From Nostoc linckia z4 (GTDB taxonomy: Bacteria > Cyanobacteriota > Cyanobacteriia > Cyanobacteriales > Nostocaceae): DNA of 64,000 nucleotides. The translations under genes were made by a program, and so were the position numbers. The notes under the pieces were generated by a model, which worked only from the letters and a program-made list of their open reading frames with translations, was not told the DNA's origin and did no database searches. How positions within the stretch are numbered: the first letter of the stretch is position 1; each line of letters begins with the position of its first letter. The stretch covers positions 87,899 through 151,898 of the forward strand of contig NZ_LAHA01000014.1 of assembly GCF_002608075.1 (NCBI RefSeq). The letters are read 5' to 3'. Positions 8,311-17,639 of the stretch are shown piece after piece.

Positions 8311-9858
8311 TTAATTGCAAATTGTTTTAACTGAGCTTTGATGGTCTATCTGGTTACATCTTAACCGTGATTGCAAAGCGTCGATTTTTTCTAAAAGCGA
8401 CATTCCCCATAAAATAGAAATCACCAACTTGATGGTCATACCCAGAAGCAAAAGTGCAACAATTCTAGAAGATCTTTTTTGTTGAGCAAGTCTTTTTTGT
8501 TCTTCTGCTAGTCTGGCTTCAACTTCTTTGGCACGTTCAGCTTCTAATGCTTTTTGCACTTCTCGCCGGTCTAATTCTTCACTCGCAGCTAAAAATTGAT
8601 AATCTAAGTTGCTCAAGTTTTTGCCATTGGCCCAAGTTTGAGCGTCAATTAAAGCTTGACCGCGCAAGAGGCGAGATTCATCTTGTTGCTTTGAGGCTAC
8701 CCATGCATTGAAACTTTCGTAGTAGGGGCGCAAGTTAGCTAATTTTTTTCCAACCCACTCTAGATTGAAAACTTCTTCATAAATGCGGTTTTTGATGTGG
8801 AGAAAACCTTGCTTTTTAATCACCAAACCAGACAGTAACAGTTCTACCTGTTCTCGGCTATCGTCAATAGGTACTTTAACTCCTTGGAGGGTTTGTTGAT
8901 AAATTCCCAGCAATCTAGCGGCAAATTGTTCATTTCTGAGAATGCGATCGCGAATTGTCCTCAGATGTTCTGGTTCATCTTGGGATTCCCATTTTTCAAT
9001 AATATGCGATCGCACTACATTTTCTATCCAAAATTCTTCTGTTCCTGGAGGAATTCTCAATTTTCTACCCAATTCGTCTTGAGATAAACTCACAAGCAGC
9101 CGACATAATTTTTGGGTCAAAAATGGTTGCCCTTGTGTCCAAGACAAGATTTCTTGTAAGACTTTTTGGGCATGATTACCTTGAATATTCAGCCCCAAAG
9201 CCAATGGTTGAGCTTCTTCAAATGTAAAACCATTTACTTCTATAGCTTTGCCAATATTAAATGGGGTTGTATGATTTCGATATAAAATTAAGTCTGAAGG
9301 TGTAGCAACGCCGAAAATTGCAAAGGTAATTCGATGATACTCTGGATTAATTGCTCGTTGGTTGTAGCAATACCTAATCAAGCTAAAAAAGTCATCAACT
9401 GGAAAATCTAAACTCAGAATACTATCAATTTCATCAATAAAAATAAATAATCTTTCGTTAGGAAACTTATCTAGGAGTACTTCTGAAATAAAATGACTGA
9501 GTTTTTGCACCAAAGAAATATCTTTTTTTTCTTGCCACCAGGTTTTTAAATTAACTTTTCCTAACAACTGAAAACCTAACCATAAATCCCCCGCTACTCC
9601 TTTGTACCATTGTTCCGGAGTGATATTCTCACAACCAATATTAGTCATATCAACGGTGGCACATCGAAAACCCTCTTGTTGTAAGCGATGTTTTGTTTTG
9701 ACCATCAATGAGGATTTACCCATTTGTCTACAGCTGAGAATATAGCAAAAGTCACCTTGTTTTAAAGCATTGTACAGTTCTATATCTGCTTTGCGCTCAA
9801 CATAGCTAGGAGAATCACTGGTGAGAGTACCACCAACTTGGTATCGATAATTGTTCAT
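8311..9858 (-). CDS. AAA-like domain ATPase with coiled coil and C-terminal membrane segment
   Basis: A 515-residue member of the cyanobacterial AAA-like (AAA_35) family. The start MNNYRYQVGGTL followed by YVERKAD is typical. The P-loop variant ILSCRQMGKSSLM lies at about residues 40-52 and the Walker B element LFIFIDEIDSIL at about 138-149. After the ATPase and winged-helix part (to about residue 385) comes a charged helical stretch rich in Glu, Arg and Lys (about 400-465), then one hydrophobic helix (about 468-490) and a short tail. Family members often continue into WD40 or other repeats; here the chain ends after the membrane helix, so it may be a short or truncated form. It is probably a signalling NTPase with unknown target. 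Confidence 0.85.
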   Translation of the reverse strand: MNNYRYQVGGTLTSDSPSYVERKADIELYNALKQGDFCYILSCRQMGKSSLMVKTKHRLQQEGFRCATVDMTNIGCENITPEQWYKGVAGDLWLGFQLLGKVNLKTWWQEKKDISLVQKLSHFISEVLLDKFPNERLFIFIDEIDSILSLDFPVDDFFSLIRYCYNQRAINPEYHRITFAIFGVATPSDLILYRNHTTPFNIGKAIEVNGFTFEEAQPLALGLNIQGNHAQKVLQEILSWTQGQPFLTQKLCRLLVSLSQDELGRKLRIPPGTEEFWIENVVRSHIIEKWESQDEPEHLRTIRDRILRNEQFAARLLGIYQQTLQGVKVPIDDSREQVELLLSGLVIKKQGFLHIKNRIYEEVFNLEWVGKKLANLRPYYESFNAWVASKQQDESRLLRGQALIDAQTWANGKNLSNLDYQFLAASEELDRREVQKALEAERAKEVEARLAEEQKRLAQQKRSSRIVALLLLGMTIKLVISILWGMSLLEKIDALQSRLRCNQIDHQSSVKTICN

Positions 9859-10454
9859 TTGATTTCAAATTTTAAATATATTTTTTTTTCATCAAATAAG
9901 TTAGGGAACTCCAAAAATAAATTATTCCAGTTAATGGGTTGAACGCCAATTGCTTCTCCTGTGGTCGCCGCTGTGCGTAGCTTGCTTAAGAGGAGGGGTA
10001 AAAGCCTGGGAAGCCGTCCAACGCACTGTGAACCGTTAACAGTCAACAGTCAATAGTTAACAATCTTCTATGGAATATTTTTTTACTTGGAAGTCCCTTA
10101 TCTAAAAATCATAAATATTTTAATTATTTATCTATCAAGGTTTTACCAGAAGTATTGACATCCTGAGTGTTTTAATATCTTACATTAGCATTAAAATTTC
10201 ATTATTTATGTAAATGTACTTAGCTTTTATTTGGTAATAATAGCATACTACTGAATAAATTACGCTTAATGTGAATTAAAGAAGTTGACATTGAACAACG
10301 AGAACATTCATGCCAAAACAAAACGTCAAAGAAAGTTGGAAAAGTGCGTTTTAGTGGTAAAAGTAAGAAGTGTTTGCAATAATCTTGCATTTGAGCAATA
10401 TTAAACCACAGACACACAGAGAACACAGAGAAAGAAAAAAAGATTACGGCTATT
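9859..10454. repeat. Intergenic region with dispersed repeat fragments
   Basis: About 600 bases without a credible gene. It contains a mosaic of common repeats: a GC-rich segment near 9955-10025, GTCAACAGTCAA-type repeats near 10036-10060, and a 25-base sequence at 10073-10097 (GAATATTTTTTTACTTGGAA and the following bases) found again at 57832-57856. A stretch of ACAGAGAACACAGAG character lies near 10415-10435. Confidence 0.6.
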
Positions 10455-11732
10455 TTAGTCTGGTGGCGCTACTACAGGTAACCTAACAGTTACAGTAGTT
10501 CCTGTTAATAGTTCAGAAAAGATTAATAACTCCCCATTATGAGCATTTACTATGCGTTTGGTGATGGCAAGTCCTAACCCAGTACCACCAGTTTTTGTAG
10601 AGAAAAATGGCGTAGCAAGCTTAGCGATAACTTCCGATGGAATTGGTTCGCCACTATTTTGGACATTAATACAGACTTTATCTGTTTGAGCAAAGTCTAC
10701 TGTCCACTTAATCACATCTCCTGGGGCTACTGCCTCACAAGCATTACGCACGATATTAATAAATACTTGTTTAAGTTTGTCTTTATCGCCCAAAATTTTG
10801 ATCGGAGACGATGCTGGAATAAATTCAATTTTTCGTTCTACAGTTTCTGGCATTTCACGGATGGATAAAAGTAACTCACCAATGAATTCATTTACGTCCA
10901 ATGCAAAAAGTTGCAAAACTTGGGGTTTAGCGTAGAGTAAAATTTCACTCAATAAACGTTCTAAACGGCTAGCTTCGCTGAGGGCTAATGCTAATCGTTC
11001 TTGAGCCGATTCAGTTAGAATTGTTTTGCGGAAATACTTTAATCCCATCAGCATTGTAGTCAAGGGATTACGAATTTCATGGACAATAATAGCAGCAAAT
11101 TCACCAATAGCTGCTAGTCGTTCTTGTTCTACTAATTTGGCTTGGGCTGCTTTTAATTCTGCCGTGCGTTTTTCTACTTCGGCCTCCAAGATATGATTAA
11201 ATTGACACTGTTGCTGATAGAGATGATAGTGATCAATGGCGGTGGCTGCTCGTTCTGCAAATAATTCCACAATTTGGATTTCATCACCAGAAAACTCCCG
11301 TGGCTGGCGATGAAAAGAACAAATAGTACCAAATACTTCCCCTTGGGAAGTTTGCAACGGTATTCCTAAATATGCTCGATAACCAGGTGCAGGTTTGCCG
11401 TATTCTGAATTGGCCACAGCATCTTTAACCGCTAATGTACGTCCAGTTTGCAAAACTGTAGCAATTAGCCGACCATGCAAAGCATAAACACGGGGCGCAT
11501 CTTCCGCCATTTCCAAACTACTTGCTAGAACAGTTTCAAATCCCTCTTGACAAAAAGTGACAACTGTCCAATCTACTCTAATTAATTCGCTGACTCCGCA
11601 GGCAATGTTATGCAAATAGCTTCCCAGTTCACCAGTTCGATAGTTTAAAGAAGACAAACGTGCTATGATTTGTCGCTCGCGCTGCCAAGTTTGGTTATGT
11701 AAAAACCCTTCGTCATCATTGCTTTTGCTCAT
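10455..11732 (-). CDS. GAF-domain sensor histidine kinase
   Basis: A 425-residue soluble histidine kinase. Residues about 30-175 form a GAF domain (for example YRAYLGIPLQTSQGEVFGTI). A short coiled coil (about 177-205) leads to the HisKA dimerisation domain, with the phosphoacceptor His218 in IIVHEIRNPLTTML. The HATPase domain follows, with an N-box around VFINIVRNACEAV and a G-box [17 protein letters not shown] near the C-terminus. There is no transmembrane segment, so it probably senses a cytosolic ligand or light-related signal; the GAF domain lacks an obvious bilin-binding Cys-His pair. No response regulator is adjacent. Confidence 0.92.
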   Translation of the reverse strand: MSKSNDDEGFLHNQTWQRERQIIARLSSLNYRTGELGSYLHNIACGVSELIRVDWTVVTFCQEGFETVLASSLEMAEDAPRVYALHGRLIATVLQTGRTLAVKDAVANSEYGKPAPGYRAYLGIPLQTSQGEVFGTICSFHRQPREFSGDEIQIVELFAERAATAIDHYHLYQQQCQFNHILEAEVEKRTAELKAAQAKLVEQERLAAIGEFAAIIVHEIRNPLTTMLMGLKYFRKTILTESAQERLALALSEASRLERLLSEILLYAKPQVLQLFALDVNEFIGELLLSIREMPETVERKIEFIPASSPIKILGDKDKLKQVFINIVRNACEAVAPGDVIKWTVDFAQTDKVCINVQNSGEPIPSEVIAKLATPFFSTKTGGTGLGLAITKRIVNAHNGELLIFSELLTGTTVTVRLPVVAPPD

Positions 11733-12098
11733 GGATGCCTATTGCATGACTGAGAAAAATAATTTAAAAAATAAGAATTAAGAATTCAGAATTCAGAAAT
11801 CAGAATCTGAGGTATTTATCTAAAAAATAACTGTAAGTAGCAACTCCCTAAATTAGACTAAGATAAAAAGATTTTACTAAAAATGTATGTTATTTGTATA
11901 CAACTAAATTATGAAATTTTACTTAAGCTAAATGTAAATTTATACAACAATTCCAGAGCTAAAACTAAATGATGTTATTAGCACTCCAGTAGAACAATAC
12001 CAAGGTTAGAATTAAAAACCACAGAACCCCAACTTTTCAAAAAAGTCGGGGTTATTGTTAATAAATAATTTAATTTTTCCAGGCGATCGCTTGTTAAG
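11733..12098. other. Intergenic region between the kinase and the small exported protein
   Basis: About 365 AT-rich bases hold a short run of GAATTCAGAATTCAG-type repeats near 11777-11800 and the hairpin at 12025-12053. No gene is seen. Confidence 0.5.
12025..12053 (-). terminator. Probable terminator hairpin downstream of the small exported protein
   Basis: AACCCC with ACTTTT pairs with AAAAGT and GGGGTT around a short loop, making a stem of about 13 pairs with one mismatch. It lies about 45 bases after the stop of the minus-strand gene starting at 12461. It lacks a long T-run on that strand. Confidence 0.5.
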
Positions 12099-12461
12099 TT
12101 ACTTCACTTCATTGGGATCGAACTTTGTCACTTTGCCTTTTTTAATGGCGACAATTACATCATAAGTTGAACAGTAAGAAAATGTGACATCATTAGCTTT
12201 GTTATAGAGATTAACTACATGACCTGCTCCACCTGGTTGGATACCAATTGGTTCTAAGTCACCGTAAAAGAAACGACGCAGTTGGTCGCCGCTACCAATT
12301 TGACCTTTACTCTTATTGAGCAAATCTAGTTTTTGGGAGACAGAAAATTGTTCGGCCGCTGATGCTTGAATTAATGAAGGATTAATCGCCTTGAGTGGCA
12401 CATCCCAAACCGTGAAAAAACCAACTAAGGCTACGCTTGTAAGTAGTGGCGCAAGTTTCAT
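12099..12461 (-). CDS. Small exported protein of unknown function
   Basis: A 120-residue protein preceded by an AGGAG ribosome binding site. Residues about 4-25 are hydrophobic and the region up to about residue 36 (IQASAAEQ) fits a signal peptide. The mature part is polar, with a conserved-looking core RRFFYGDLEPIGIQPGG and one cysteine, and ends in DPNEVK. I do not recognise the family. It is transcribed alone, away from the divergent transporter gene. Confidence 0.75.
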   Translation of the reverse strand: MKLAPLLTSVALVGFFTVWDVPLKAINPSLIQASAAEQFSVSQKLDLLNKSKGQIGSGDQLRRFFYGDLEPIGIQPGGAGHVVNLYNKANDVTFSYCSTYDVIVAIKKGKVTKFDPNEVK

Positions 12462-12711
12462 TTGTGGCTCCTGAAGTTTTATTTGTCCCGCACAACCAAA
12501 GCATCGCAGTTGGGACTGAACAACAAATGAAACTGAGGCAGTAGTTTCCTGAATTTCTGACTCAATAAAATTTACTCAATTCTCAGCATTTTTTCAGGGA
12601 ACAATGGTGGTCACAACTTAAAGGTGAATTTAAGTATTTTTTCAGCAAAACCTCATTTTTAAGTGGAATAAAGCAAATTAAGATAATGAAAAACGCCTTG
12701 ATTGCGGTGAT

Positions 12712-13779
12712 GTGATTGTGAGTAGAGCTAAAAAAATACCCCGCTTCATTCCTCGAAAAATTTCCGGACAAACATATCTCTGGCTAGCAATGCTAATTTT
12801 TGGAGCATCTAGCGCAGTCACCCGCAAGCTTACAGAAATTGGTGCCCAACATTTTATGGGCACTCGCAATCCCATTTCTTTGTGTAATGTTTTATTCGTA
12901 GGCAACCTCTGTGCCTTGATACTTCTAATTGTAATTTATGGGCGACAGTGGAACAAAACGACTTTAAAGCAGCTTTCCCAGAAAGATTGGATTAGTCTAA
13001 CAGCAGTAGCTATCCTATCAGGAGCGCTTGCCCCTGGCTTAATTTTTCAAGCACTAGCACTGACGGGGGTAAACAACATTATCTTAGTTGGACGCTTGGA
13101 ACCACCATTAACTTTGGTTTTATCCATTTGGTTATTGAGCGAACAAGTACATCTTTGGGAAATTGCAGGAGCGATCGCAGCCTTTGTTGGCGTTATCCTA
13201 ACTATTATTCTCCAACCCCCACAACAAGCAATGATGAACATGGGGGGTTTGAGTTTAGGTTTAGGGGAACTTTTGGCAGTAGCTGGAGCGATAGCTGTAT
13301 CCGCCTCTACAATTATTGGCAAGAAATACCTTTCGCAGATTCCTTTAGGAATCTATAGCATCTTTCGCACTGCACTAGGAACAATAATCTTTTTCTTTAT
13401 TGCTTTAGTACTTTATGGTAGAGATCATTTTGCTGATGTACTCTCGCCATTTCTTTGGCAATGGATGTTTTTATATGGTGGATTGATTGTAGTAGTGGGT
13501 CAGTCATTTTGGATTAAAGGCCTAAAAACTTCCACTGTATCTATGGCTTCCTTAATCGGTTCATTTAGCCCAATAGCAGGCATTCTAGCAGCCTATTTGA
13601 TATTAGGTGAAGTACCTACCTTAGCTCAATATATTGGCGGTAGCTTGATTTTATTAGGCATATCCCTCAGCCAGCTTGGCATTAGACGTAAAACCAATAA
13701 CAGAATAGCCTCTGCCAAAGTCAATTCCATGCAAACACAACAACAGGTAGAAACTAATATGGGATTTAAAGGGATTTAA
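12712..13779 (+). CDS. EamA/DMT family transporter
   Basis: A 355-residue inner-membrane protein with about ten hydrophobic helices in two EamA halves (about residues 20-155 and 175-325), as in drug/metabolite transporters. Visible family features include the first-helix segment ending in ASSAVTRKL and the end-of-repeat pattern LSEQVHLWEIAGAIAAFVGV, mirrored by LGEVPTLAQYIGGSLILLGI in the second half. The start is a GTG at 12712. The substrate cannot be read from sequence; amino acids or metabolites are common for the family. The C-terminal 30 residues are polar and poorly conserved in appearance. Confidence 0.9.
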   Translation: MIVSRAKKIPRFIPRKISGQTYLWLAMLIFGASSAVTRKLTEIGAQHFMGTRNPISLCNVLFVGNLCALILLIVIYGRQWNKTTLKQLSQKDWISLTAVAILSGALAPGLIFQALALTGVNNIILVGRLEPPLTLVLSIWLLSEQVHLWEIAGAIAAFVGVILTIILQPPQQAMMNMGGLSLGLGELLAVAGAIAVSASTIIGKKYLSQIPLGIYSIFRTALGTIIFFFIALVLYGRDHFADVLSPFLWQWMFLYGGLIVVVGQSFWIKGLKTSTVSMASLIGSFSPIAGILAAYLILGEVPTLAQYIGGSLILLGISLSQLGIRRKTNNRIASAKVNSMQTQQQVETNMGFKGI

Positions 13780-13968
13780 GGGGATGGGGCATGGGGCATG
13801 GGGCATTGGGGATGGGAAGAGGACAAGGTAGACAAGGTAGACAAGGGAGAAAGATTGCTACCTTGTCTCCCTTGTCTCCCTTGTCTCCCCCATCTCCCCC
13901 TCTTCCCCATCTCCCCATCTCCCCATCTCCCCATCTCCCCAACTCCCCAACTCCCCATCTCCCCAACG
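13780..13968. repeat. Tandem repeat block after the transporter gene
   Basis: Heptamers of the GGGGCAT type (13783-13815) are followed by GACAAGGTA units, their inverse CCTTGTCTC units (13860-13888) and then CCCATCTC/CCCCAAC-type units to about 13968. The GACAAGG and CCTTGTC blocks can form a hairpin. Open frames through this block on both strands are products of the repeat. Confidence 0.85.
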
Positions 13969-14053
13969 ACACTAGTATGTCAAAATAAAAATACCCGATA
14001 TCTCAAGGTGAGCGATCGCTCAATCAAGCAAGATTAAAGGATTGACCTGAGTA

Positions 14054-14707
14054 ATGGCAGAAGAACCGAATCACAATGAAGCGGGAGAGGTAGCTCCCAG
14101 CACTGTTGACAAGCAGGCTCCCAGTGTCGCTGAAGAAAAGGCTCCCAGTACAGACTCATCCCAAGCGACAGACATCCCTACTGCCAACACGCCAGATCCT
14201 AAGGCCGCAAACCCGGAAGATAACCCCAATGCTGCTAAACCTGCTGCGGCTTCAGCCAAACGCGAAAAACCAGCCACCGCAGGAGAAGAAAAACCAGCCG
14301 CCGCAGCTAAAGCCCCTAAGAAAGAAAAAGCCCCATCTGTTGAAGATAAACCATTTGTAGAGTTTATTGAGCAAGACTATTTGCCAGCTTTACAAAAAGC
14401 CATCGCTCAGCAAGGCGTACAAGATTTAAAAGTGGCTTTTGCTAAGCAAAAGGTTCCAATCAAGGGCTTTGAATCAGCTGAAGAATCCTGGCAAATTATC
14501 GGCAGTTGGCAAAACGGTTTGTACAATTTTAATTTGTATTTTCCTGAAGAAGATATTCAAGGGAAAAAGGGTTTTTCTTGTAATGAAGGCAAACAACCCA
14601 GCACCCTTGAGTCATTCTTAATTGATGAGCGCAAAACTACACTAGACCTCTTGGTATTTGGCCTAGTGCAGCGTTTAAACGGTCAAAAGTGGCTAAGTAC
14701 AAATTAG
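14054..14707 (+). CDS. DUF2996 domain protein with low-complexity N-terminus
   Basis: A 217-residue protein. The first about 100 residues are an Ala/Pro/Lys/Glu-rich disordered segment with repeated EKPA and APSV elements. Residues about 100-215 form the cyanobacterial DUF2996 domain, with PFVEFIEQDYLPAL at its start, SWQIIGSWQNGLYNFNLYF in the middle and LLVFGLVQRLNGQKWL at the end. The domain is found in cyanobacteria and plastid-containing lineages; its function is not established to my knowledge. It has no signal peptide or membrane segment and is probably cytosolic. Confidence 0.88.
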   Translation: MAEEPNHNEAGEVAPSTVDKQAPSVAEEKAPSTDSSQATDIPTANTPDPKAANPEDNPNAAKPAAASAKREKPATAGEEKPAAAAKAPKKEKAPSVEDKPFVEFIEQDYLPALQKAIAQQGVQDLKVAFAKQKVPIKGFESAEESWQIIGSWQNGLYNFNLYFPEEDIQGKKGFSCNEGKQPSTLESFLIDERKTTLDLLVFGLVQRLNGQKWLSTN

Positions 14708-14752
14708 TCATAGGGCATAGGGCATAGGGCATTGGTTATTCTCCGTGTCCCG

Positions 14753-14959
14753 AATACGGTTTGGGGAAAGGGGAAAGGGGAAAGGGGAAAGGGGAAAGGG
14801 AAAAGGGGAAAGGGAAAAGGGGAAAGGGAAAAGGGGAAAGGGAAAAGGGGAAAGGGGAAAGGGAAAAGGGGAAAGGTTTCAAATACATCCTTTACCCCTT
14901 ACCTATTAACCTTTTTCCAGACCACAAGGGAAGTTCATACTGCTTATCCGAACCCTATT
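14753..14959 (-). mobile_element. MITE-like element, second copy, expanded by heptamer repeats
   Basis: The ends AATACGGTTTGG and CCGAACCCTATT are imperfect inverted repeats matching the ends of the element at 44481-44630. The inner part (GGTTTCAAATACATCCTTTA, then ACCACAAGGGAAG and TCATACTGCTTATCCGAAC) is the reverse complement of that element. Between 14763 and 14875 the copy has been expanded by GGGGAAA/GGGAAAA heptamers. It has no coding capacity. Confidence 0.6.
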
Positions 14960-15066
14960 TTCCGCGTCTTTGCGTCTTTGCGTCTCCGTGTCTCCGTGTC
15001 TCCGTGTCCCCGTGTCCCCGCGTCTCCGTGTCCCCGCGTCCCCACGTCCCCATGTCCCCATATCTC
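14960..15066. repeat. Octamer tandem repeats (CGTGTCTC/CGCGTCCC)
   Basis: About twelve degenerate copies of an eight-base unit of the form CGYGTCYC. The same unit builds the larger array at 25549-25790. No gene is seen between the DUF2996 gene and the TM2 gene apart from this and the MITE-like copy. Confidence 0.85.
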
Positions 15067-15076
15067 CCTACAACCT

Positions 15077-15574
15077 TTAAAGTTCATGGAAATGATAGGT
15101 AACGGCTCCAGTAATGGGGTCGTTATCGATTTTTACATAACCTGATTTATACATTTCTTTGAGAGCTTTTTCGACTTCAGCAAAGCTAGCTCCTGTTCCT
15201 TTCACACCTTGGGTAACAGTGAGACTACCACCCCTGTTTTCTGCCACTTCAATGAGTTTAATCATCAGCTGATTTCCAGTTGGGGAGTGAACTTGAGTAG
15301 CGATCGCTGTAGGCTCATTTAAAGGTACACCAAATGGGGATACACCTGCTTTTAGTCTGAGATTGGCCTCGTATTCGTCAACCATACTAGGGACGAGAAG
15401 CAAATCCACAGCTTGTCCAATGTAAAATAAACCAAAAGTACACAGCCATAACAATCCCGTGCCGATTTTGCCATTGTATAAGCGGTGTAGTCCTCCTAAG
15501 CCAAAAAATCCGACTCCACACAAGATGTAAGAGACAAGAAGTCGGTCTTGGTGCTGATTCTTTTCAGGATTCAT
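15077..15574 (-). CDS. TM2 domain-containing membrane protein
   Basis: A 165-residue protein. Residues about 10-60 form a TM2 domain: two hydrophobic helices around a GGLHRLYNGKIGTGLLWL turn, ending in the DLLLVPSMVDE motif. The C-terminal half (about residues 95-160) is a soluble domain with a winged-helix feel (TQGVKGTGASFAEVEKALKE and YVKIDNDPITGAVTYHF). TM2 proteins are small membrane proteins often linked to stress or signalling; no specific role is known here. Confidence 0.87.
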   Translation of the reverse strand: MNPEKNQHQDRLLVSYILCGVGFFGLGGLHRLYNGKIGTGLLWLCTFGLFYIGQAVDLLLVPSMVDEYEANLRLKAGVSPFGVPLNEPTAIATQVHSPTGNQLMIKLIEVAENRGGSLTVTQGVKGTGASFAEVEKALKEMYKSGYVKIDNDPITGAVTYHFHEL

Positions 15575-16422
15575 CTTGTTGTCAACCCTTTGGATTTGCT
15601 CTTGTTGTTTAAAATAGGTGTTTCATACTGTTTTATTTGAGAGCAGTATGAATAGCTAAGTTCATATCTTGCGCCAGTTATTTGATGAGAATTTTTTTAA
15701 TTTGGCACTGCTGAGTATCCCGCTTAAACCCTGATTTTTTTGTTATGTAAAGTGCCTTGTCTACATTTGTTAATAACGGTGCAAGCTCTGGAGTAAAGTA
15801 ATTAGAAGTAGTTACTGATAGTGCCAGTCATAGATTATTAATTTAAAGATAAGCAACTTATTGATAAGGCCGCTTTATTTATTGTAGTCAGAACCACAGA
15901 AAATGACTGTAAAAGTGGGGACTGATGACTGATGACTGGGGACTGGTGAGTTATTATTATCGCCTGCCCCTTGCCCCCTGCTACTGTCCCTCATCTCCCG
16001 GTTGGTGAGCGTACTTCGACTCCGCTCAGTACAAGTTCGCGTAGCGTCTCGTAGAGAAGTCGAACTGCATCCCCCTCATCTTCCCGCCTCCCCACTTACT
16101 TTTTGTTGCAACTCTTAACGTTTTGCTTACTTATTTCTCGCCCGCGCCTTGGTAGACTGAACTTTATACAAATGAATTATTTGTCGGCTGTTGAGCGTTA
16201 CCAGAACAGATAAAAAGGCGTCAGTAAAACCTGTTTCCTTTAGGGATGGGATAAAAGATGCCCCGACACCGTTAATTTTTGACTGATGAGAGCCAGCTGC
16301 TTTTACTCTAAAAACCAGAGCAACGCACTAGCTACTGTCAACAGTCAACAATCAACAGTCAACTGTTAACGTTGCCTTTCTGGTGTACTCAAGATAATAA
16401 AGACACTCATTGCAATCAAGAC
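15575..16422. other. Intergenic region upstream of acsF
   Basis: About 850 bases containing the divergent promoters for the TM2 gene and acsF. I see dispersed repeats: GACTGATGACTGGGGACTGG (near 15920), a GC-rich repeat near 16005-16070 containing CGCGTAGCGTCTCGTAGAG, and GTCAACAGTCAACAATCAAC-type units near 16338-16365 just before the gene. No RNA gene or riboswitch family was recognised. Confidence 0.5.
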
Positions 16423-17499
16423 ATGGTAGATTCCCTCAAAAAACCAGGCTTTGAAGAAATACGGCCAGGAATTAAAGTCCCCGCGAAAGAAACTCTGTTA
16501 ACACCTCGGTTTTATACTACCGATTTTGATGAAATGTCGCGGATGGATATTTCCGTCAATGAAGACGAGTTAAGAGCCATTCTCGAAGAATTTCGCGCTG
16601 ACTACAATCGCCATCACTTTGTTCGGGATGCCGAGTTTGAACAATCCTGGGATCATATTGATGGAGACACTCGTCGGTTGTTTGTTGAATTTCTAGAACG
16701 TTCCTGTACAGCAGAGTTTTCTGGGTTTTTGCTGTATAAAGAACTCGGCCGTCGTTTGAAAGACAAAAGCCCCGTCTTGGCAGAGTGCTTTAACCTGATG
16801 TCACGGGATGAAGCACGTCACGCTGGCTTTTTGAATAAAGCCATGTCTGACTTTAATCTGTCCCTAGATTTAGGGTTTTTGACTAAGAGCCGTAATTATA
16901 CCTTCTTTAAGCCAAAATTTATCTTCTACGCTACTTATCTTTCTGAGAAGATTGGTTACTGGCGCTATATCACCATTTACCGTCATTTAGAAGCACATCC
17001 CGAAGACCGGATTTATCCGATTTTCCGGTTCTTTGAAAACTGGTGTCAAGATGAAAACCGTCACGGTGATTTCTTCGATGCGGTGATGAAATCCCAACCG
17101 CAAATGCTCAATGATTGGAAGGCGCGGCTATGGAGTCGGTTCTTCTTGTTGTCAGTGTTTGCAACAATGTATCTCAATGACATCCAACGCAAGGACTTTT
17201 ATGCGACCTTGGGACTGGATGCGCGAGAATACGACATCCATGTAATTAAGAAGACCAATGAAACCGCAGGTAGAGTATTCCCGTTGATGCTGGATGTGGA
17301 AAATCCAGAGTTTTATGAACGGTTGGATGTTTGTGTAAACAATAACGAAAAGCTGAGTGCGATCGCTAACTCCAATACTCCCAAATTCCTGCAATTCTTC
17401 CAAAAACTGCCAATTCTCGTCTCCACTGGCTGGCAGTTATTACGGCTGTACTTGATGAAACCCATTGACGCTGCTTCTGCTCAAGGCGCAGTTCGTTAA
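16423..17499 (+). CDS. acsF: Mg-protoporphyrin IX monomethyl ester oxidative cyclase (aerobic)
   Basis: A 358-residue diiron enzyme that forms the isocyclic ring of chlorophyll, converting Mg-protoporphyrin IX monomethyl ester to divinyl protochlorophyllide with O2. I chose the ATG at 16423 ([12 protein letters not shown]), which matches the usual cyanobacterial start; an upstream in-frame ATG at 16372 adds 17 unrelated residues. Carboxylate and His ligands are visible in [20 protein letters not shown], the [10 protein letters not shown] motif and [12 protein letters not shown], a ferritin-like EXXH arrangement. The gene stands alone and ends at a strong terminator. It converges with the NTPase-TPR operon, which is transcribed toward it. 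Confidence 0.97.
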   Translation: MVDSLKKPGFEEIRPGIKVPAKETLLTPRFYTTDFDEMSRMDISVNEDELRAILEEFRADYNRHHFVRDAEFEQSWDHIDGDTRRLFVEFLERSCTAEFSGFLLYKELGRRLKDKSPVLAECFNLMSRDEARHAGFLNKAMSDFNLSLDLGFLTKSRNYTFFKPKFIFYATYLSEKIGYWRYITIYRHLEAHPEDRIYPIFRFFENWCQDENRHGDFFDAVMKSQPQMLNDWKARLWSRFFLLSVFATMYLNDIQRKDFYATLGLDAREYDIHVIKKTNETAGRVFPLMLDVENPEFYERLDVCVNNNEKLSAIANSNTPKFLQFFQKLPILVSTGWQLLRLYLMKPIDAASAQGAVR

Positions 17500-17523
17500 G
17501 TCATCACAATTTTGCAAAAGCTC

Positions 17524-17556
17524 AGTGGTTCTGTTGATTGCAGAACCACTTTTTTG
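17524..17556 (+). terminator. Rho-independent terminator of acsF
   Basis: Perfect 10-base arms AGTGGTTCTG and CAGAACCACT around a seven-base loop are followed by a run of T residues. It lies 25 bases after the acsF stop. Confidence 0.9.
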
Positions 17557-17639
17557 TCGATATTCATAAAAATCACTATTTGTCAATAGTTTTAGGCAAT
17601 TAATTTTACCGTGTGAGAGGTGGTGGCGATCGTAAAAAA

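Noticed and set aside
9855..10046. A short minus-strand open frame upstream of the AAA-like gene
   Set aside because: It is made largely of dispersed repeat sequence and has no recognisable family.
10220..10426. A 68-residue minus-strand open frame
   Set aside because: It has no ribosome binding site and its first codons lie in a common ACACAGAGAACACAGAG repeat.
16180..16330. A possible riboswitch upstream of acsF
   Set aside because: Some short complementary stretches are present but no known riboswitch consensus or clear conserved structure could be recognised.
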